Positions 1 through 10,380 of a stretch of DNA of 64,000 bases are shown here, piece by piece. The notes beneath the pieces were generated by a model that was given only the letters and a program-made list of their open reading frames with translations, had not been told where the DNA came from and made no database searches. The DNA is from Papio anubis. Its lineage: Eukaryota; Chordata; Mammalia; Primates; Cercopithecidae. The position numbers were made by a program, and so were the translations under genes. Each line of letters begins with the position of its first letter. Position 1 is the first letter of the stretch. The DNA lies in contig NC_044976.1 of assembly GCF_008728515.1 (NCBI RefSeq), forward strand, positions 218,055,467 to 218,119,466. The letters run 5' to 3'.

Positions 1-76
1 ACCACTGCACTCCAGCCTGGGTGACAGAGCAAGATTTCCTCTCAAAAAACAAAACAAAAAAAAAACAAAAAAAAAG
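1..76 (+). repeat. Alu 3' end with A-rich tail
   Basis: The right-monomer end (CACTGCACTCCAGCCTGGG) is followed by an A-rich tail. The rest of the Alu lies outside the window. Confidence 0.9.
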
Positions 77-289
77 AGGTTCAGTATAAGCAGTGCTTGA
101 CGCCGCTGAAAAATCCATAATTACAGTTAAACACTGATTTATGATGCTAGAATTGAAACTTAACAAATATTGAAATGAAACTGTACCTGGATATTAGTGC
201 TCTTAAACTCTTATTATTTGGAGCCATATTTTGGCAGAGACTGGCTTGTTGTTCATTTTAGCTTCATGCCTCTTTCTTTCCTTCGGGGT

Positions 290-612
290 CATACTACCTG
301 ACTGTGTCAGGCTCCCTTACAGCCAAGATGACTGTCTTACTGGGTCCTAACCAGTGAACTGTGGGAGGAAGTGATGCATTCACATCCCAGCCCAACCCAC
401 AGAAACCCACCTGCCTTCCTCCACTACCTCTCTCTGCTACTGCTGGCAAGAAAGGATACAGCACAGAGCTGCCAAGACCTGGTGAGCGGGGGCCAGAGCT
501 ACAGGACAGAAGGAGCCCATGGCCTGGACTCTGCAATTAACTGCTCCAGCAAGAAATAAACATCTATTGTATTGAGCCATAGGCTTTGGAGGTTGTTCTT
601 TAACTCTTTAAC
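290..612 (+). repeat. Probable MLT1-type MaLR LTR fragment in the LYPD8-like 3' intron
   Basis: The 3' part (AAGAAATAAACATCTATTG, then a 'gagccatagg' step and TTTGGAGG) resembles the end of MLT1 LTRs, including the LTR poly(A) signal. The 5' boundary is unclear. The short ORFs across it are incidental. Confidence 0.45.
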
Positions 613-1030
613 TAGTTAAGGTTTCTAAATCTTCTTAGCTTTAATTTCTAAGGCAGTGTATACTGACAGATGGAGTCCACATAAACAGAAGTTCTTTGGG
701 GTCCTCAATAATTTTTAAGACATAGAGTCTTAACAGAGGGCCTGAGATCACAAGATTTGAGAACTACTGATGGCCTCTAATGCCCCTCTAACACAACCTG
801 AATCACTAAGAAAGAGGGGAGGCATGGAGGAAGTGCTGGTTTGCCCCATTTGTTTCCTGCGTAATTGCTGTAAGTCAGATGTTGATGCCATCTGGATACT
901 CACTGAAGTGCCTGGACTTAAGATGTCCACCCAAGGGAAAGGAGAACAGGTGAAAAAGGAAGAGCCATAGCTGGGAGGACACAGGAAGGCCACTCGCACA
1001 GCCAGCACCCACCCAGGGCATTGCTGGTGT
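605..1030. repeat. Intragenic duplicated block, copy A
   Basis: About 400 bp matches 2715-3110 in the same orientation, with small indels, from the shared 'tttctaaat' start to 'gtgaaaaaggaagagcc' and one copy of the GCCAGCACCCACCCAGGGCA motif. The match includes the end of a hAT-like element and flanking non-repeat sequence, so it is a local duplication rather than two independent insertions. Confidence 0.8.
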
Positions 1031-1608
1031 TATTAACAGCAATTAACTTACCTTAACTAATAAATTTAATAACCTTTAACTCTTTGGGCAAATGTTAGAA
1101 ATGTGTGTTTTACAATGGTTAGTATCAAATTGCTTTTATAGAAAAGGACAATTGGTTGGACTTTAAAACCCAATTTGACTCTTTCCGCCAGGTGATCCAA
1201 GCTACCAAAAGCCAACACCTCTTAGTGACAAGTAGAGAAGAAAAGTGTAGATATAAAAGGAAATAAAAGTTGCACCAACCCTCACCTACAGAATGATGCA
1301 ACCTGGTAAAGAAGTAAATGTGAGGAGGGGTGTGATGCGCTTAGACAAACGTGACTGGATTACAAGCCACAGGAGAATAGAGTTCAAGGGAAGCGTAGCC
1401 CAGGAGAAACAGCTCTGGTCTAAGAAGGCAAAAATAGCAACGAGCTCAAGGCTACATGAACAGCCTCTTTATTTAAAGACATTATGACCTTTATCCCCCT
1501 TGTTCCACTACTCCCCTGGTCCTTCTGTGTTAACCCAGCATTTGTGAACCAAGACCTGACATGTTCCCAGCTCAAGTCCCACAGAGGAATTGGAACTACA
1601 AGACTTAC
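1031..1608. other. Intron, no feature recognised
   Basis: AT-rich intron sequence 3' of the domain-2 exon. No exon, known repeat or regulatory motif was recognised. Confidence 0.5.
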
Positions 1609-1746
1609 CATTCTTAAATTCTGCAACTAGAAAGACACACTGCTCTTCTTCATAACATTTCCAGGACTTCTCACTACAGGAAGTTCCATTAGAGGCATAA
1701 CAAGCAAGGCACTCTGCATTGCTGGACACATTCTTCTGGGGAGGGT
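1609..1746 (-). CDS. LYPD8: LYPD8-like exon: first half of Ly6 domain 2
   Basis: The acceptor GACTGTTCCAG and the donor AAGAATG/GTAAGTC bound 138 bp of open frame in phase 1. The translation contains D-P-P-Q-K-N-V-S-S-N, then AECLACYASNGTSC and WKCYEEEQCVFLVAEFKN, i.e. the opening cysteines of a second Ly6/uPAR repeat with two N-glycosylation sequons. This is the least damaged exon seen. The remaining part (late domain-2 cysteines, Thr/Ser-rich stem, GPI signal) is not found between here and position 1 and should lie to the left. Confidence 0.83.
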
Positions 1747-2261
1747 CTGGAACAGTCAGAGTCATTGCTCAGGACAGTGTTATCATACGGAACATGGGAG
1801 GAAGGGGATAGGCAAGCAAAGAAACCACCAAAGAGATCCTGAGAACGGAGCAATTGCATCCTTGGGAATCTCAGATCTAGCCTTGAAAACACCATGTCCC
1901 CTCAAAATATTTATTATACACAGCTCCACAGATCTGCCCTTACAGACTATCTAGTCTTCAAGAACTATGGCCATCAGTGTGTTGGGGTATAGACTGAGAA
2001 AGGTAAGATTTTGAGCTAAAACCAAACTATAGTCAACATCAACATTAGCCATCATGAACATTTGCCAACAAGTGGGTGACTGTTACCAAATCTTGCTCTG
2101 AACGAATAAACACAGGCCATTATTTAACATTATGACTAGAAGAAAAAAATGTATAATGAGACCAGCTCTGCTCTTAATTAACTGTGCTTTACGACCATGG
2201 CCAATAAACTTTGCCTTTTCAGCCACATTTTCTGTTTTTCAAAGAGAGCTTTGGTCTAGAT
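1747..2261. other. Intron, no feature recognised
   Basis: Intron between the exon at 1609-1746 and the hAT-like element. No convincing repeat family or exon was seen. Confidence 0.5.
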
Positions 2262-2875
2262 CAGCAGGTCTCAAATCGTGGTCCAGGATGTCCCAAGTCC
2301 CTGAGACCTTACAGGGAGTGCTGCAGGGTTCACACCATCGTGGTCCAGGATGTCCCGAGTCCCTGAGACCTTACAGGGAGTGCTGCAGGGCTCAAACCAT
2401 CGTGGTCCAGGATGTCCTGAGTCCCTGAGACCTTACAGGGCTCAAACCATCATCATGATAATACTAAAATATTATTTACTTATTTCACTCTCTTTCTCTT
2501 GTGAACATAAAGTGGAGTTTTCCAGAGGCTCCATGGTGCATGAGACTGTAACAGACTAAATGCACAAGTAAATATGAGAATCCAGCTGTCTTCTATTAAG
2601 TCAGAAACTAAAGAATTTGCAAAAAGTATAATAACAATGCCACCCTTCCTATTGTATATGTTTCTTTTGGAAAATATATTAATGTTGATGTGTCATGGGT
2701 TTTGGTTATTTTGGAGAGCTAGTTACAATTTCTAAATTTTCTTAGCTTTAATTTCTAAGACAGTGCGTATTGACAGGTGGAGTCCACATAAACGAAAGCT
2801 CTTTGGGGGCCTCAATAATTTTTAAGACATAATGTCTTAACAGAGGGCCGGAGATCACAAAATTTGAGAACTACT
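2262..2875. mobile_element. hAT/MER1-like DNA transposon remnant
   Basis: The left end reads CAGCAGGTCTCAAA and the right end TTTGAGAACTACTGA, which are inverted-terminal-repeat-like for the Charlie/MER1 group. The inner 'caataatttttaaga' and 'ggagatcacaaaatttgag' blocks fit that group. The exact subfamily was not assigned. It has an internal 62-bp tandem expansion. Confidence 0.5.
2278..2451. repeat. 62-bp tandem repeat, about 2.8 copies
   Basis: Copies lie at 2278-2339, 2340-2401 and 2402-2451; the third lacks 12 bp. Units begin GTGGTCCAGGATGTCC and are nearly identical, so the expansion is recent compared with the host element. Confidence 0.93.
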
Positions 2876-3110
2876 GATGGGAACTAATGTCCGTGTCGCA
2901 CAACTTGCAATGTCTGTCTTCACTAAGAAACAGGGGAAGTGCTGGTTTGCCCCATTTGTTTCCCGTGTAATTGCTGTAAGTCAGATGTTGATGCCATCAC
3001 TGAAGTGCCTGGACTTGAGGTGTCCACCCAGGGGTAAGGAGAGCAGGTGAAAAAGGAAGAGCCAGGGCTGGGAGGACAGAGAGGCCACTGCGACACAGCC
3101 ACCCAGGCAC
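2715..3110. repeat. Intragenic duplicated block, copy B
   Basis: Partner of copy A at 605-1030. It runs into the minisatellite next to the disrupted exon. The domain-2 exon lies between the two copies. Confidence 0.8.
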
Positions 3111-3350
3111 GCCACCTCCAGGGCACGCCTGGCCAGCACTCCACCAGGCATCAGCCTCAAGAAAGCCAGCACCCACCAGGGCATCGCCACGCTGCCAGCA
3201 CCCACCCAGGCATCAGCCACCTCCAGGGCACGCCTCGCCGCTGCCAGCACCCACCAGGGCATCGTCACAAGTGCCAGCTTCACTCAAGGGCACTGGCCAA
3301 GGCCAGCCACCCAGGGCATCACCAGCTGCCAGCACTCCACCAGGGTACTG
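3085..3350 (-). repeat. Degenerate minisatellite built on an exon/donor junction
   Basis: On the minus strand, variants of GATGCCCTGGTGGGTGCTGGC and a second unit type (GCGTGCCCTGGAGGTGGC) recur from the exon end to about 3085. The core matches the end of the Ly6 exon plus the first intron bases, so the array seems to have spread from the splice donor. Confidence 0.75.
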
Positions 3351-3508
3351 GTGTTGCCACAGTCCTTTCCCTTGGCAGCACTGGCTTACTTAAACGAAAG
3401 CGTTTCTAGGCAGACACGCGGAGGCAGTGAAGGCTGTAACGCGCGCCTCCTCATCACTGCAGTTCTTCGCAGAGCAGAACATTTTCTGGTATAATCTGAT
3501 TGCTGTCT
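3340..3508 (-). pseudogene. LYPD8: LYPD8-like coding exon completing Ly6 domain 1, disrupted
   Basis: After an acceptor (TTTGTGTAG) the phase-1 junction gives ETAIRLYQKMFCSAKNCSD, the expected middle of Ly6 domain 1. The frame reaches TAA at 3389-3387, directly before V-S-Q-C-C-Q, which is still in the same frame. The stop is therefore inside the domain, not at a natural end. After QCCQ an apparent extra G shifts the frame relative to the expected K-x-C-x-N-T end. The ancestral donor now reads CCCTG/GTGGAG and would change the exon phase. A better donor copy (GATGCCCTGG/GTGGCT) sits at 3310-3309 inside the adjoining minisatellite. Seen: stop and cysteine motifs. Known from family memory: the expected intact frame. 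Inferred: loss of function. Confidence 0.8.
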
Positions 3509-3880
3509 CTACACAAAGACAAACACAGACTGTCAGCCCGACATGAGGAGGTGTGGGAGTGGGTGGAGACCCGAACAGCAACTCGTTTCAGGCAAAGGCA
3601 GGGCCGTAAACTCTCGTGTGATGCGGCTTGAGACACTGAGAGGGTTTTCTGGAAAAAATAATAATAATTCTTCCCCATCAGGTAGCCCCTCCTTTGAGCA
3701 GGAGACTATCAGAGGTGCAGGTTAAACTCCAGGCAAAAGTGACTGGGAGCCTGAAGATGGGTGGTCCAGGTGGGCAGTCCCTGAAGCCACCGGTAAGTCC
3801 TAAGATCTGTAAAACGATCAACAGACGGATGAGCCTTATGTACAATATGACATCCACAGTTCCTGCCTAAAAATTGAACC
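3509..3880. other. Intron, no feature recognised
   Basis: Intron between the first and second halves of Ly6 domain 1. No repeat was recognised here. Confidence 0.5.
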
Positions 3881-3894
3881 TGAATCCAGTCAAG

Positions 3895-4115
3895 CTTCTA
3901 GCCAGAGCTATCTATTATGGTAGCCACTAGCTATTTGTGCCTATTTAAATTTAAATCTTATTAATTAAAATCAAATCAAATTTAAAATTAAGCTTCTCAG
4001 TCAGAGCAGCCACATATGAAGTGCTCAGTGGCCACATGTGACTGCAGAACGGCATGGTGTTAACACAGATACTTCCACCACTGAAGAAAGTACTACTGGA
4101 CAGCCCTGATTACCT
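3895..4115. repeat. Old MER-type DNA transposon fragment
   Basis: Phrases such as 'gtagccactagctatttgtg', 'cagtggccacatgtgactg' and 'tactggacagccctg' are typical of a common mammalian non-autonomous hAT element. The subfamily was not assigned. Confidence 0.5.
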
Positions 4116-4439
4116 ACACAGAAATACTGAGAACAGGAGAGCAAGTTATATCATACCACGAGGGAGCAATCAACCACAGCTAGAACGTGGGACAGCTACA
4201 GGGCAAGTGACCCATTTCTCCAACAAACCAACAGGATTGAACAAAAAATGATGGACGCTCTTATAAAACAAGTTAGGTTTAACAGACCTAACAGCAAAAT
4301 GGGGCATGTGGCTGGGATCCTAATTCCACATGTAGACCATATCATGACATCTTTGAAACAATTAAGAAATGTTTAAGATGGCCTAGGTATTAGAAGAAAT
4401 TAAAGAAATACAGTTAACTTTCTCAGGTATGATAACAGT

Positions 4440-4803
4440 ATGTGTCTTAGTTCATTTTGTGTTGCTATACCAGAATATCATGGATTGGGTAATCTATAAA
4501 GAGAATAAATGTATTGTTTACAGTCCTAGAGTCTGCAAAGTACATCAAAGTGCCAGCCTCTGGTGAAGACTTTCTTCTGCATCATCCCGTGGTGAAGGGC
4601 AAGAGAGGGTGAGAGCAAGTGAGAGAAAGAGGGGGCCAGACTCCCTTTTATCAGGAACCCACCTCCATACTCACGACATTAATGCATTTGCAAGGGCGGG
4701 GTCCTCATGGCCTAATCACCTCTGAATGTCCCACCTCTTAATGCCATCACAATGGCAATTAAGTTTCAACGTTAGTTTTGGAGGGAATATTCAAACCATA
4801 GCA
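4440..4803 (-). repeat. MaLR (MST/MLT1-type) LTR
   Basis: Starts with the reverse of the LTR 3' end (TTAGTTCATTTTGTGTTGCTA) and contains 'ggtaatctataaagagaataaatg' and 'ggtcctcatggcctaatcacc', as expected for a minus-strand MaLR LTR. Confidence 0.75.
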
Positions 4804-5589
4804 ATATGGTAGTTATGTAAAAAAAATTATGATCCGAGATAAATAGTGAAGTATTTATGGAGAAAATGACCAATGACATGTACACACATACACGTATATA
4901 TGTGTGTGTCATGTCTATTTATATAATGTTTAATTTAAAATACCATAGCCAAAAATACTATAGTAAGAAAAAAAACTATAGTGAAAAAATAGCAAAATGT
5001 TAATAACTGCTGGCACAGGGTAGTGGTTACAGGGCAGTTCGTTACACTCTTCTTCCTTCTTTAAACATACACGAAGTGCGTTTGAACATGTCTATTACAA
5101 AAAGTTAAGAAGAAATCTAAGTGCTGTGAGAAAGAGGGTACAATAGTGGTTACGCTCCAAACACCCTGTGGGGAGGTCTTGAACGAAGGAAAGTATGTTT
5201 GATCCAGGAGAGGAGGAACCATGAGGGAGAGATAAAAGGGCTGGGGAAAAGGAAGAATGAAAGCTTCCAGAGCAAATCTGCCTGGTAATTTAACTAAGAG
5301 CTGCCCTTGCTTCCCACATCCACGTACATGCCTCTAGAATGAAGCTTTGTGATCAAGGGCATGAGTGTCCAAAACACGAGGGTCTCCCATGTGCTTTGAC
5401 CCCGTGTTCTTGTCTGGCTCCTGCTTGTCTCAGCCATGCGTTGTTTCCCCTGGGAGTCACCTTTGTGGTTTCCTCTCTCCTTGGACAGCATGTCCCCATC
5501 TCTGCCTTTCTTTCCTGCCTGGACGTCGTCTCCAGCTCCCTCCCGGTGCAAGCCCCAGAGGCGGGAAGGACACACACACCTCGGCTCAC
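4804..5589. other. Intron with short CATATA-rich stretch, otherwise unassigned
   Basis: Contains a small alternating purine/pyrimidine tract (about 4880-4920). No further feature was recognised. Confidence 0.5.
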
Positions 5590-5709
5590 CTGGAGAGGAG
5601 CTGGCTGAGGAGCTGACACAGCTGGTGTTGGCGTGCGAGGGACATTCAGAGGCAGTGCTGTTGACACAGGATTGTTCCCATGAATTACACTGCACACAGC
5701 TCAGAGATT
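5590..5709 (-). CDS. LYPD8: LYPD8-like exon 3 (second coding): first half of Ly6 domain 1
   Basis: The acceptor reads TGTGTCCTCAG and the donor CTCCAG/GTGAGC, so 120 bp of exon in phase 1 at both ends. The translation begins ESLSCVQCNSWEQSC and continues with alternating Cys and Asn-X-Ser/Thr sites, the start of a Ly6/uPAR three-finger domain. The serine-rich end (SSSASSSP) matches the LYPD8 hinge. The reading frame is open throughout. In this entry set, 'exon 3' in the text of lesions refers to the next exon (3340-3508), following LYPD8 coding-exon order. Confidence 0.85.
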
Positions 5710-6094
5710 CTGAGGACACAAGACGTCCAACACCAGTCAACATTCAGCAGACATTTATGGAGCAGACTCTACTCTAGGAAAAGCACTGCTCCCACCTTGC
5801 AGTAAGAGACAGGTGGGATGGCATCCCTGCCCTCTGGGGATCCCTGACATTGATGCTGTAAGATGAGCCACCCTAATGAGTTTCTCCCACTGCTCACTAT
5901 TCCCCAGTGGAAAGATCCAACCTTCAACAACAATACAGAGTGGCCCCTTGAAAGCAGGCTGCACAGACAGGTCTCGTGGTCATCACTAACCATAATTTAC
6001 CGTGCGAGGCCCTCAGGGCTTTGACAGCAAGAAGACACTGGTGAGGTGGAAAAGGGGTCTCCATCCTAAAAAGGGGCCACATGAGTTCTCTTAC

Positions 6095-6198
6095 CTACAG
6101 CTGCAACCACAAGCACTGCAGTGATACCAGCGACGAGGACGCCCTTCATGGTGCCGGAGCTGACTTCTCCCAAGGATGGGGACCACAGGGCCTGGAGC
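6095..6198 (-). CDS. LYPD8: LYPD8-like exon 2: 5' UTR end, start codon, signal peptide
   Basis: A pyrimidine-rich acceptor (TTTGTGTCTCTTCAG) precedes the exon, giving about 49 nt of 5' UTR. The ATG at 6149-6147 sits in a good context (GGCACCATGA). Eighteen codons read MKGVLVAGITAVLVVAAV plus one extra base: a short positive start followed by a hydrophobic core, as in a secretory signal peptide. The exon ends at GCTGTAG followed by the donor GTAAGAG. The single leftover G joins AA of the next exon to form Glu, giving the V-E-S-L-S-C junction expected for LYPD8. This start was chosen because it is the only ATG in frame with the Ly6 cysteines and it heads a signal peptide. Confidence 0.82.
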
Positions 6199-7530
6199 CT
6201 GAAGAGACACAAAGAAGGCAGCCACGGGGCCTTGGAGGGCTGCGGGTTTCAATCACACTGTAACAAGCCCAGTACTCAGTCCATCCTCGTGGCAGAAAGA
6301 ATGAAAATCCTGAGCTGGGAGCACAAAGCTGACTCCACCCTGCTGCAGACAGAGGTCCGAGTTTCCTGAGTCTCAGCCTGCAGGAGCATCTACACGCGGG
6401 TGGGAAACACAGCCAGGGGCGGTTTCCCATGGGGCCAAGTCAGTTGCAAAATGTGCGGGCCGATGAATTTTTAGTTTCACTTTGGGGACGGGGTCCAAGA
6501 AGAAAGAGCTGGGCTGGGGTCTGTGCCCCTCCCTCCCCCAGAGCACGATGTCCCTCCTGCAGCCAGTCTGTCACCGCATCCTTGTTTTACACTTAGGGGT
6601 TCTGCTGCTGCCACCTGCCACCACCTCCGCAATAGGCAAACATCTGTTGAGCACTTACTCCATTCCAAGCACTTTACAGGTATTAATTTATGTAATTCAT
6701 CTACTGTAGCAGGCAGGTACTATTGTTAGCATCCTGAGAAAAATCAAGCCTTAGAAGGACTGGGTATTGCACTGAAAGTCAAGGTCTTACTTCTGGGAGG
6801 TATCAGAACTGGAGTTTAGCCTATGTCCCTAACCGCCAGCCCACACCGCCTTCCACTGTTCCCACAGTCCTGGGCCTGCGGCACTAAATCAGAGTTCCCC
6901 ATGCACTTCCGAAGACTGTGTCACCAGTCTCTCTGCACCTTGCCTTCCCTGCCTGCAGATTGTCTGAGTTAGACCTTTGAGGATTGCAAAGGCGTGGCCA
7001 CATTCATTAGAATTCGAAAGAACTCCCAGAATTCCAACTTGCTTGTGTATCACAGCCGCAGAGAGCAGGTGTGTGGCTCTGGCCTGAGCCCTTCTGGATC
7101 ATTATCTCATTTACCGTATACACGGCCGCTGTGAGCCACGCACGGCTATTTACGGTTCTTTGGTTCTTCGAGGGTAGATAAAATGAAACATTCTGTTTCT
7201 CAGTAGCACCGGCTACGTTCCCAGCGCTCGGGGGCCACATGTGGCTGGTGGCCGCGGTGTTGGCCACGGCAGGCGCAGGACACTCCCATCACTGGCAAGG
7301 GAGTCCTGGAAGGATAGGTGTTGTTCCGGCAGAGGCTAGTCCCCACTCTACAGGCGGGAAAACTGCAGCAAAGCTGTAGAAGTAGCCTTAAGCTCGCCTC
7401 GGCCTCAAGGCCAAAGCCCCATTTAGGTCCTTCCAGCCGCCCAGCTGGGGGCACTGGGGAATAGCTGCTACTTACGAATAGAATCGGGCTCTGGCCTGGG
7501 AAGCCCCTATCTCTAATTCCCTACCACATA
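6199..7530. other. Intron 1, 3' part, with a MIR/L2-like fragment
   Basis: Between about 6630 and 6830 the phrases 'tgttgagcacttactccattccaagcac' and 'ggcaggtactattg' are MIR/L2-like. The rest is moderately GC-rich unique sequence. Confidence 0.5.
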
Positions 7531-10245
7531 GGCACATCACACCACACACACACTACACCACACACACACACCACACACACCCCACACAACACACATACAC
7601 CACACCCCACACAACACACATACACCACACAACACACAACACACACCACACACCCATGTCACACACACTACATACAAATACATATACACCTACAAATACT
7701 ACTATACACCATACCCTACACACACACACACTACACACACACACCACACACAAATACACAACACATATATAATAATCATTAATAACACACAAATGCCAAC
7801 ATTACACTCATGTCAAGGACACAACACACACAAATAATACATACACCATAATAATAATAATAATACCCAATAACTTTAAGCACAACACACTTATATAATT
7901 GCCAGCACATAATCTACACATAACATATATATAATTTGCTATATCACACATACACCACTACACCACACAACACACATACACCACACACCATACACTCACA
8001 CAACACACACCTTGCACACACACCACACACCCTACATAAATACACACACACCACACCCACACACACCCTACACAAATACACATCCCACACAAGCTCCTCC
8101 CACAAATACACACCCCACACAAATACTGTCCTACACCCCACACAACACACCCCACACACACCAGCCACCCTACTACACCCTACAATTCACACACCCCACA
8201 CACCCACACATACACCACACACCACACAACACACAACACACATACACCAATATCACCATACACACACTCCATAATCTCTACATTAATACACCACACCACA
8301 ATACACACACACCATACTATTAATAAATACACAACACTACATACACCTCACATAAATACACAAACACACACACACTACACCTTCACATACACACACCACA
8401 CAATACACTACACCACACACACACCACACCACACTACACATACACCACACATCACACACATACAATCCCACCCTACACAACATATACACCACACACTACA
8501 CAACATACAAATACACACCCTACACACCACATTACAATACACCCATAATTACACACAAATACACACACCACACACCACACACCTCACACCTACACAACAC
8601 ACACTACATCACACACCCCTATTAATAAATACACATACACTTACATCACACATACACCACACACTACACACCCCTACACAAATAATACTAACTACATCGC
8701 TACACACCTGGGCTACTACCCAGCTACCACCCCACACACCACACACCCTACACATCACACACACACACCATAATAATACACCACACCCTACACACAAATA
8801 CACATACACCAATACACACCATACAAATACACAACATACACCTATGTCACACATACACCACATAATAACTTCTAGATACAACATATATACACTATTATCA
8901 CACACACTTACACACCTACACACCCTACACACTACTACACCCCACACATCACACACACACACCACACACACACAACACCCCATACAACATACATACACCA
9001 CTAATAACATAATAACACACACTCATGTCACAATACACTACTACAATAATAATAATTCACACCACAGCATTACGCCACACCACACACACCCCCCACACAA
9101 CATATACACCACACCACATAATTCATACATAACACACACCTCTAATACACCACCCTACACACACATAATACACTACAATTGCCACACCACATAATAAATA
9201 CACATCCTATCTCTACTAATAAATACACACACATTCTCCACACCACACACCACAACTTGGCCACACCCTACCACACCACACACCACACACACCACACACT
9301 ACATCACACCACACCACACACACACACACACACCACACAACACACAACACACAACAACACACACCATGTCACACATACCACTAATACTACACCCTTTCAC
9401 ACCCCAAGCTTACCACACCCCACACACACACATACACCACATCACACAATAACTACTACTACACTGCCTGGCCAATACATCACACACACACACCACTGAA
9501 TCTTACTACTAAACACATGTATTACACCACACACCCACACACCATACAACACTTTCACACCCCATTACTAATCTCATTAAATATTAATAACATTAATAAT
9601 CTCTATTACTAACATTACATATCTTACATCATACTAATAATTCATACTAACTTTTCATATTGAATTCCCATAATAATTATTACTAATTTTCACATCACAT
9701 TACACTCATTACACCCACACACTCCCATACACACCCACATGGCTACATTATCATGCACACATATACTCACATACACACTTACACTCTTACTAAATACATA
9801 TTATACACTACATAAATATATAACATAACATACACATATACACCATAAGCCATACACACCTTTTACACATATACACTTACACCTTTACTACACACATGTA
9901 TATACTCATACACTACATTAATTACATTAAATACATTAATTTTAATAATAATAAATATATTATATACTACATATAATTACATAATACATATTAATTTATT
10001 ATTACACTATTACACTCCTACATTAACATATATTATTACACTATTTACCTTTTACTACTAATCTTCATTACTAACCATGTCATGGGTTTCACACAATTCA
10101 TTACTGACCCCAATAATAAATACTACTATACAATTGGTTAATACCACACCACACACTCCACACAACATTACACCCTAATAATTCCTGGCTACAATTTACC
10201 ATTAATTACATCCTACACCACACCACATTACACCATTAATAACAC

Positions 10246-10280
10246 AGCAATACGTGAACTGAACGGCGCATACCGAAAAA
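10246..10280 (+). other. Probable nanopore sequencing-adapter remnant at contig end
   Basis: The bases AGCAATACGTGAACTGAACG, in the middle of CA-rich sequence and next to the N gap, match the recalled Oxford Nanopore ligation-adapter strand with one inserted G. The sequence is unlike anything around it. Confidence 0.75.
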
Positions 10281-10380
10281 NNNNNNNNNNNNNNNNNNNN
10301 NNNNNNNNNNNNNNNNNNNNNNNNNNNNNNNNNNNNNNNNNNNNNNNNNNNNNNNNNNNNNNNNNNNNNNNNNNNNNNNN
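10281..10380. other. Assembly gap of exactly 100 N
   Basis: Exactly 100 N bases inside the CA-rich array. A round 100 is the usual placeholder for a gap of unknown size, so the true array length is not known. Confidence 0.99.

Noticed and set aside
2981..3283. 100-codon minus-strand ORF after the Ly6 exon
   Set aside because: Runs through the exon-derived minisatellite; explained by repeat expansion.
5339..5777. Overlapping plus-strand ORFs across the Ly6 exon
   Set aside because: Antisense shadows of the exon at 5590-5709.
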